Assembly (NCBI GenBank): GCA_037954325.1
Contig: JBBMNZ010000017.1
Span: 12,412,001 to 12,476,000, forward strand
Reading direction: 5' to 3'
Origin: Fistularia commersonii
Lineage: Eukaryota; Chordata; Actinopteri; Syngnathiformes; Fistulariidae
DNA length: 64,000 nucleotides
A program made the translations under genes and the position numbers. Positions 22,853-31,350 of the stretch are shown here, in pieces (position 1 is the first letter of the stretch; each line of letters starts with the position of its first letter). Under the pieces are notes generated by a model. The model saw nothing but the letters and a program-made list of their open reading frames with translations. It searched no databases and was not told the DNA's origin.

Positions 22853-23593
22853 CACAGATGGGCCGTCAGGGCCCGCAAGGCCTTCTCTGCTGGCCTAAAA
22901 AATATCTGAATCAGACTGATTGTAAAGCTATTTTGTCCATAATTACTTGTTAAATAATTCTGCTTCCTTTCATAGCCTTTTCCCTGGCTGTGCTGCTTCC
23001 AGACATGTGTTTTCATATTAAAGCATTTAACCAATCACATCTCAGCCATCATTCGTTACCAGACAGGGTCAAAGTCAAAGAAATCTGCCTGGAGGCCTGC
23101 AGAATCAGATTCACAGGCACTCTAGTGAAATATAGGTATTGATGAACCTGTTGCTTCAACCAATCAGATTTTGAGTTGCGCCACCAGGGCCTTCTAGAAG
23201 GCCACGGTAACGTCAGCGTGTCACACGCTCTGACTGAATAGTGTACTAGCCAGAGCTACCGGGCTGCATGAATACAAATATAGATGTGTTGATATAATCG
23301 CTAGTTTGTCCACCCATGACGACTGAAGGAAGAGAAGATATTGATGCGGTGGCAGGTTTATCGTCAAAGCATTTTCAAGATGGACTTTTCTAGAAGACCT
23401 GGACATTGTAAGAAAGGTGGGGCAGTTCCGAAGCTAGCAGGCCTGTCGCAGCGAAGACAAGCATTTGTCCATCTCTTTCAGTCCGCTCACTGCATAAGAT
23501 GTTTTTTTATAGCCATAAAACACTTATAGAGGGGTGGATTGATAAATGGAGCACTACTGAAGGCTCAGGCGTGAAACGCACGGCCCACCACTG
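22853..23593. mobile_element. Non-autonomous hAT-type element, about 741 bp
   Basis: Left end CACAGATGGGCCGT and the mirror of the right end CAGTGGTGGGCCGT agree at 11 of 14 positions. Flanks GTATTTCG and GTATCTTG agree at 6 of 8 bases and look like an aged 8-bp duplication. There is no transposase. Confidence 0.6.
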
Positions 23594-25004
23594 GTATCTT
23601 GCATGCCTAAACTGGAATTTCTCCAAGACCCGGTCATGATACCTGAGTATCACTCAATGCCGCCTCTGGACGTTCATGAGACGATCACGCACCTGAACAC
23701 GCCGTCTTTTCCACTAAGCCGGCTCACTCAGGCGGGCACGGAAAAAAGCTATTTGCTTGTCAAACAACATAAATAAAAGGCCTGCGCAAGGCCTCTCATG
23801 TGTTTACACACCGTCTCTCTCAACTGCTTAAGTCAACCATACCCTCAAGTGTCAGACAAGGCTGACAGAATAAGCCGCTTCCCGACAGATCAGTTCTACA
23901 AAGTGTCCGACGTGACTTTGGTACCTGGAAGTAGTTTCACCCAAGGAACCTTTTAGTCCCACGGTAGGGACCGCTGGGATGTACGCCTTAAGCTCCACAC
24001 TCAAAAGCAAACGAGGAAGACGACACGGACAACATGGAGGTGGAAGCTGCCACCGCGTTCATGGAATAACAACTATGGACTATCAGATGGTTGAAGCGTT
24101 TCTATCTTCTCCCTGCACTGCTTCATCGGGCGAAGAAACCATTCGCTAAATCCACACTTATTCTGGTCAAAATGTAAACGTTCCCCTGCGAGCCCTGGAA
24201 ACCCCTCTGAGGTGTAGCAGAGCTCGGACCTCCTCGCCGCCCGTTTGTCGCTTCTTCTGTCCATTTTGTCCCAAGTGAACAGCCAACCAGTGACCACCAT
24301 CAATTTTAGAAATGGCGATCCGCAAAAAGTATCTGGTAATGGACGACTTCTACCAATCACCAGGCACCTATGGAGCCCTGAGAGGATCCCGCCTCGGTGT
24401 AGGAGCTAAGATGGCGGGGGGGTCCCTGGTACCCCTGCTGTCTCAAAGCATCAAGAAATGGCCTCGTTCCTGAAACGGTACATGGAACTGCCAAAAGGTC
24501 GTACAGGGAATGGACGAAGGTGATTCCGTACGCAGGAGATTCATTTCCCCGCAAACGAAATCACAGCGAGCAGAGGGTCGGATGCTTTACCGCTCATCCG
24601 TTGCTATAACCAGATCCGCAGCTGCTCGGATCTCGGTATCGACAGCAGGGAGACCAGATTGAGCCAAGCCAGACCGGGAAGAGAGTCCGGGAGCGCCAAT
24701 GCATCAAACCATACGATTCTAACTCAATCTCCACTTTGGAGCTCCGTGGCAGCGGGTGGACGTCCAGGTGAACATCAGTCAAGCTGCTGCGCTGTGATTT
24801 AGCGCCGCCGCGGAACAGCTGCCTCTCTACAAACACACTCCACTCGGGGGAACTTTTAATGTCAAGGTGCTTTTAGGGACACCAGTTTATCCCGGTTGCT
24901 TCATCCTGCCGTGGCAGTGATTCACTACACTGACGTGGGATCTTCAATTACGACCTTCTCATGAAGAGTATATATGCGGTTCAATGAATTTTGTGTTTGT
25001 GCGT

Positions 25005-25150
25005 CGCGGCGGCTAGCGCTTCCAGCTCATAGCCAGAAGGTCCCCGGTTGGATTCCCACAGGAGGCCTTTCTGTGTGCAGCCCCCATGTTCCCCCCATGT
25101 CTAAGTGGGGTTCCTCCAGGTTCTCCGGGTCTACACATCCTCACTCATAA
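25005..25150 (+). repeat. tRNA-like teleost SINE copy
   Basis: GGCGGCTAGCGCTTCCAGCT, AGAAGGTCCCCGGTTGGATT and GGTTCCTCCAGGTTCTCCGG give the family's head and middle. Confidence 0.6.
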
Positions 25151-25564
25151 TACGTCAATCGCCTGACGAGATGTTCATCATTTTTGGACAAACCCGGAGA
25201 GCCGTCTGCTTTCGGGTGCAGCGTCAGTGGAGGAACGCGATTTCTCATTGACCACAGAAAGATGTAGAAAATACAAACCCTGCTTTTATTTGAGTTTGGT
25301 TTACAGATATTGATTCAGGCGTGACGGTCCAGGTTCGTCGCAAAACGACGAAAAGGGGGTTCTAATGCCTCCGAATGTGACGGCGAGGGAACTTTGACAT
25401 CTCGTCAGGCGGTTGATGTTTTGGGAGTGAGGATATGCAGACCTGGGGAGGATCTCCACCCCGCTGCACCCGGTGCCTTAGACGGAGAGAACCGAGGTCA
25501 GGCGCGATTTTCCCTCGAGGATGGGTTCTCCATGTTCAGCAGGAAGTTCATTGGAGGACACGAG

Positions 25565-26080
25565 ATTGTCAAAACGTATGAGTGAGAGGGTGAATGGTTG
25601 AATGTTTATATATAACATATGAATGAATGCCATTTTTTCATTGTATGTCTCTGAATGATGTGCAAATGAGAGGGTGAACGGTTGTCCGTGTGATGAGTGG
25701 ATGGTTGAATGTTTCCATTTGACACGTGAATAATGGTTTTGTCGATATGGCGCGTGAATGACAGAGTGAATGGTTGTATGTCTCTATATAATGTGTGAAT
25801 GAATGCATGAATGAATCACTGTATTCCTCTAAATGACATGCAAATGAGAACGTGAATGGGTGTCTGTCTATGAGAATGAAAGAGTGAATGTTTAAATGTC
25901 TCCGCATGAATGAGAGAGTGAATGGCTGAATGTCTCCATATGACACGTGAATGAATGAGCGAATGGCTGTATGTCTTTATATGATGTACAAATAAGAGGG
26001 TGAATTGTTTGTTTCTATGTGAATGAATGAGTGAATGTGGTCTGTCTCTTTATGAATGGGTCTTAATGTGGCTCTGTGAT
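25565..26080 (+). repeat. Minisatellite array, forward arm of a large inverted repeat
   Basis: About 13 diverged copies of a unit of roughly 40 bp with GAGAGGGTGAATGGTTG followed by TGTCTCTATATGA-like blocks. It is the same unit as at 21.35-21.68 kb and mirror-related to the array at 26.90-27.56 kb. Confidence 0.75.
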
Positions 26081-26894
26081 TGACAGATCCAGAGTGAACG
26101 CCGCCTTTTGCCCGACAAAAACGGGAACAAGCTCCGCCCACTGAGACCCCGATCAGAGGAAAAGCGGCGGAGACATTGGGTGAATGGATGAATGCATGAA
26201 TACACACTGTGGACGGCGCCCTCGCTTTTTTTCTAATGTTGTCTGACACACAGCGTCTTCACGCGTCAACAAATGCATCATCGTAAAGACCGGAAATCAT
26301 AAAAGTGACATCAGAAAAGGCCAGAAAGCAGAGCAGGTTTGCGGAAATGCATGTGAGGAGAAACACTCAGCACCCTGAAAGCTCTTCCCATCTCCTTCCC
26401 TGTCCGCCTCCCACTTATCTCACAGATCTCTCAAGCCTCTGTTTCTGGCCCTCGCCATCGGTGTTCGGCTCCGCCATTATCGTCCGCCGGACGAGTCGCC
26501 ATCATCTGTGGCACTGACAGGAAACCCTCGGCGGGGCGCCGGCTGCCGGGAAGGGCCTTCTGCTGGTCACGCCACGCGATCGCACTAGGATAAAAATTGG
26601 TCGTGATTTCCATCAGCCCGTTAGCCCGGCGAGGAGGCGGGGGGGGGTAATACCGTGTGTGATTTTGAGCTAATTCAGTTTGTCCGTTTTCCTGGCCCGG
26701 GGATGCTGAATGTCTTCTGATTACCTTTCAATATCAGCGGCATGGTGAAACAACAAATGAGCGCGGCTCTCACCAGAGCCACTCGGAGGCTTTCAGGGAC
26801 CATTTCCACCGAAAACACGGGCTCTGGGAGCTGAAAGACAGAACGACGGAGGCGGCAGGGGAATACAACCGACACCCCGGGAACCTGTACACGC

Positions 26895-27555
26895 AATATT
26901 GGTCATATACATATGACAATGAACCGTTCACCCTCTCATCCACTCACCATTTAGACACAACCGTTTACCCTCTCATTCATGTATCATATAGCCAACCATC
27001 ACCCTCTAATTTACACACTATCCAGAGGCAGAAAAAAAAATCCATCCTCATTCACACACATATTCACCCTCTCATTTACATACCATGTAGCGACAATGAA
27101 CAATTCACCCTCTCATCATATAAAGAACCACTCTCATTCGTGTATCGCATAGACGACCATTTTCCTCTATTGTTTACATCCCATATAGAGGCAGAAAACA
27201 TTCACCCTTTCATTCACTTATCATATATTCACCCTTTCATTTACTCATCACCTCTAGACTTACAACCATTCGCCCCCTCATTCACTCACCTTATAGATGC
27301 AAAAGAACATTCACCCTCTCATTCACGTATATTATCAACAATTATTCACCCTCTCATTTACATACCATGTAAAGGCGGAAAAAAAATCCCCCTCTCATTC
27401 GCGCAACATATAGATTCAAAAATACATTCATCCTCTCATCCACTCACAACAGAGGCATGCAACCAGGTAGCCACTCGTTTGCATATCGTGAAGTCGGAAA
27501 AAAATTCACCCTCTCATTCATGTGTCATATCGACAACCATTCATCCTCTCATTCC
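26895..27555 (-). repeat. Minisatellite array, reverse arm of a large inverted repeat
   Basis: Repeats of ACCATTCACCCTCTCATTCA and CATATAGA-type blocks, the reverse complement of the unit in the 25.57-26.08 kb array. The long open frame at 27140-27727 is a by-product of the repeat. Confidence 0.75.
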
Positions 27556-27876
27556 CCCGTCATGGCGGTTTATGCAAATCTCGAACGCGCCGCCGGATGA
27601 ACCAAGAAGAGAAGCTTTCCGGAACGCTGCATCCCGAGACAAGCTTCTGAAGGACCTCCAGGCCTCGGCGAGGCCGAACGCAATATCCAGGAGATGGTCC
27701 AATCATGATCTGGTTAAGGTCCAATAAACAAAGCTTAATCAGGATCTACATGAACGAGAGTGTGCCGGGAGCAGCGCGGGGGATGAAAACCATTGTTATT
27801 ACAAAGTAATAACTTGTCTTCTTTCATTGTGCGACTCCTTCTTCACCACACGAGCTGTTTATCCATTAGTTACAAA

Positions 27877-28583
27877 CAGTGGCGTGTTGTGAGGTTTATG
27901 GCCGGTGAGAAACTGACTGCCTTTGGAACAATTTTTACAATCTTAAGAACTCGAAAGAGTTTCTTATACACAAGAGTCTGATCTCATTCATTTTTAAAAC
28001 TGAAAACAATTTGTGGTCTTCTCTTTATTTCTGTATGAAGTCGACACGCATATACTTCTCCACGAAAAGCTGTTACTTTGTATCTTATTTATCCTACATT
28101 GGTTTAAGAGGGACAACAGTCACTCACATGCACCCTCTTCAGGTGAGGCACAGAATTGTCTGCCTCACCTCATGACTTTTCACCACAGTTTATTTTCCGA
28201 ACAGTGTGAATAACTGCATCGCACACTCACACTAAAGACATTACACAACTTGGAGAAGGTGGTGGTGTATGTGATAACATAAATCTTTCTACAAACATTC
28301 TACTGGCAACATACTGAGAAACAAATGATCACGCACCATGCAGCCCAGTTTGTGAGGATGCAGAGGTGAGCTCGGCCGCCGCACCTTGGCTTACATTTGA
28401 TCGGAAAATGTGCGAATTCAGCAAATTGTTCCTGAGAACATTTAAAATGATTGAAATGATACTGAAAATACAATAATGAATCAGATCAGTGGAAAAATGG
28501 TAATATTAATCTTATGTTATTGTTCCTTTTTTCATGTCAAGTGAGGCAGAGTCTCACCTGCCTCTCCTGACCACAAGTCACTG
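27877..28583. mobile_element. Non-autonomous hAT-type element, 707 bp, upstream of gal
   Basis: Left end CAGTGGCGTGTTGTGAGGTT; right end is its near mirror (GCCTCTCCTGACCACAAGTC then ACTG). The flanks GTTACAAA (27869-27876) and GTTATAAA (28584-28591) form an 8-bp target duplication with one mismatch. It ends about 350 bp before the gal TATA-like box. Confidence 0.8.
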
Positions 28584-28889
28584 GTTATAAAAGGGCAATA
28601 AATGTGTGACATCACAAAAGCCATCAGTGTAGTTTTACCAAATTCCCAATTTATACATATAAATTAAATAAAACACTAATTTCTATATTCCAGGCTGGTG
28701 CCGTGCACGCAGCCAAGCAGCACTGAAGGAGGTGGAGATTGAAAGAGTGAAGAAAGTGATGGAGTAACGCCTCCGCCGCACCTCCTCCACGCTTCTCCCG
28801 CACTAAACCGATTGTGTTGCGTGACATTATGGGATGTGGCCGGGGTTCTACGTTCGTGACCTGCCCATCCCGCCCTGCAGGGGGGCTGC

Positions 28890-28897
28890 TGACGCGC
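28890..28897 (+). promoter_or_regulatory. CRE-like element in gal promoter
   Basis: TGACGCGC about 40 bases upstream of the TATA-like box. Mammalian galanin promoters have a similar variant cyclic-AMP response element near this position. The match is short and the role is inferred. Confidence 0.4.
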
Positions 28898-28927
28898 GGC
28901 CCGCCGCCGGGCTGGAGGCGCCGGGGC

Positions 28928-28935
28928 CATAAAAG
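28928..28935 (+). promoter_or_regulatory. TATA-like box of gal
   Basis: CATAAAAG in an otherwise GC-rich stretch. It would place the start of transcription near 28960 and leave an untranslated first exon of about 90 bases. Confidence 0.6.
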
Positions 28936-28959
28936 TCCACGGAATCCCGGCTCCACCCG

Positions 28960-29047
28960 TTCCACCTCCTCCGACCCGCCGCACCCGCTGCCTTGCACGG
29001 AGAGAACCGAGCCGCCGAGCGCACGGAGATCCGGACACGTCCCCGAG
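28960..29047 (+). other. gal: gal untranslated exon 1 (5' end approximate)
   Basis: The 3' end is fixed by the donor CCCCGAG followed by GTAAGG at 29048. The 5' end is estimated from the TATA-like box. A 97-base intron follows. Confidence 0.6.
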
Positions 29048-29144
29048 GTAAGGCGCTCTTCTCCCCCTGAGAACTTCTCCCACCTCCGGAGAGGCTTCCC
29101 GCACCTCGTCCTCCCTGACTCCCGCTCTCCCTCCGCTCCTGCAG

Positions 29145-29225
29145 ATGCAGAGGTGCTTCTGGCTGTTTTGCGCGTCGCTCATCTTTAGTGCGGCTCTTTC
29201 CGAGACCATCGGCTTGGTCATCGCG
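29145..29225 (+). CDS. gal: gal coding exon A (signal peptide)
   Basis: Starts exactly at the ATG after the acceptor CTGCAG. It encodes MQRCFWLFCASLIFSAALS followed by ETIGLVIA and ends on a full codon before GTAAGA. Confidence 0.93.
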
Positions 29226-30080
29226 GTAAGAACAACCGGGGAGGGAACTCCTGCAACTTCCACTAATGCTACTACTACTATAACTACTACTACTATTACT
29301 ACTGCTGCTACTTCTAATGATAATAATCATTTTATACTTTGGAGTGAAAATGTCATTGCACATGAATGCATGAATGAATTTTAAAAAGCCTGCAATTGAT
29401 AATATATTATAGTATAATATAACATAATGAGTCATGAATTTTGGGGTGTTTGTTGATTCTTGTTTTCTGTGTGATTTTTGGGTTGCTGGGAATTATATGT
29501 GCGTGGGTTGGGGTGCAGTGAATTTTATCTTTTATTTTTTTACCTGGAATTGAGCGGGGACAGTTAGTTGTATTGCAGGCTTGTATATAATATAATATAA
29601 TATAATATAATATAATATAATATAATATAATGTAATATGTGAAATAAATGAACATAGTGAAATATAATAAACACAATATAAAAATATAATATTTATAAGT
29701 ATAATAATGTTTTCATTACAAAGTACGCAAGTTACACACTTTATCAACATTGTCCTGTCTGTGGTTTTTACACAAATCAACACCATCTGAATAATAATAG
29801 CCAACGCTCTAGATCTCAGATCTGTATTTCTTCTTTTTCATTATTTTCTCAATTTTGCTCATTATATTTAGTTTTATTGTGTACAGAGTAACCTGGCAAA
29901 CCACCTTGGAAAAGAAGTAAAGAAGTAAAAGTGCAAATACACCAGTAATATCTTGAACATCAAAGTGATGCTGTTGCAAACAAGGAGAAACCAGTGTCTC
30001 TCCTCCTGCAGGCGAAGGAGAAGCGAGGCTGGACCCTCAACAGCGCTGGATATCTGCTTGGTCCCCGTGAGTGCTAAGTG

Positions 30081-30132
<52 letters not shown>

Positions 30133-30626
30133 AATTAGCCGCATCCACACGTCTGGATGCAACCCATTGACTTGAAAAGGTTAGTTTATGCAGGTAGTAT
30201 GTGATCAATCGAACACAGATCAATCTCACACTGTAAGAATCAGTCGTGCGAGGAGAGGAAAGTTCAAAAACACACACACACACACACGAATAACCAATCT
30301 ATATAAAGAAGTGTAAAGAAAACACACCTTCTACACACAAAAAGCACTGGTAATAACGACGGCATTGAACGCCTCGCTCTCCTGGTCATCGGCCAAAGCT
30401 GGCGACCCCGGCCGACACCCGCCAAACATCTAAAGATGCGGGATTTGACGAGCTCGGAAAAAAAGCCGAGCCTGAAAACGCAGTTAAAAGATGTGCTCCT
30501 CTTCTTGGTACTTTTAAACAACATCCCTATTCGTCCAGTCTGAACTCCGGGCTCATCTTCTTTGCCGCCGTCCTGCTCGCCAGTGTGCGGGGCACGGGGT
30601 TCTCAGAACCCTGGAACTCTGCGTGT

Positions 30627-30665
<39 letters not shown>

Positions 30666-31304
30666 GCCTAGGTAAAAGGTTGCTCCTGCCTCATCCTGTG
30701 TTTCAGGTCGTATTGATCACCTAATTCAGATAAAGGATTCACCCAGTGCCAGAGGCAGAGACGAGCTGGTCACTCAATGTAAGATAGAAACCCGCGGCCG
30801 CTGCAGGGCGTTGGCGCTGGGCCGGGAATTGCTCCGCTCAAACATCCAGCTGCTTGCGCCGCTTCCAGGATCATGTCCGTCCGTCTGTCCATTCATCCCT
30901 CCGTCACCTCCCCATCGCCTCCGTCTCTGCATCTGCGCTTACGCATCCTCACATGGCGTCTTGTATGTGAAACCGTTTTTGGTTGTAGCGGGAGCCGGGA
31001 TGTCCAGCTCCCTTTGAATACACCTCGGGGCTGCAGACAGGAAAACACTTTCTGGAAATCGTGTTTGATTATTATTATTAACATTATCTTCGTATTCTTT
31101 ACTCATAAGGACGTGGGGGCGTCGTATTCGTTCTAGAACATCCCAGAAAATCAGAGGGTGTGATGCAAAATTCAAATCCAGAGCTTCAGAAACTCTTCCT
31201 TTTGCTCACGGAGCATTAAAACCCCGCCAGCACATAAAATAACCACACAGTACGTCTCAGCGATCTCTAATAACAATATAATAACAGCTAACGGCTGTCA
31301 TAGT

Positions 31305-31350
<46 letters not shown>

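Larger units (their letters stand above)
16501..28880. other. Gene-free stretch between cfdp1 and gal
   Basis: No coding exon is recognised in this 12.4 kb. It holds a CTCF-like motif (17381), a minus-strand SINE (17615-17740), hAT-type elements (18353, 22853 and 27877), tRNA-like SINE copies (20056, 21255 and 25005), three minisatellite arrays, and unique blocks at about 20.75-21.2, 22.4-22.7, 24.0-24.9 and 26.1-26.9 kb whose role is unknown. Confidence 0.6.

Noticed and set aside
25638..25946. 102-codon minus-strand open frame
   Set aside because: The same minisatellite unit read in the other array; not a gene.
27140..27727. 195-codon plus-strand open frame
   Set aside because: It runs through the reversed minisatellite array, and its peptide is only the translated repeat (HPFI/SPSHS-type). 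Low complexity explains its length.
28676..29435. Two 195-codon minus-strand frames over the gal promoter and first exons
   Set aside because: They are antisense to the GC-rich gal promoter, lack domains and overlap a convincing gene on the other strand.
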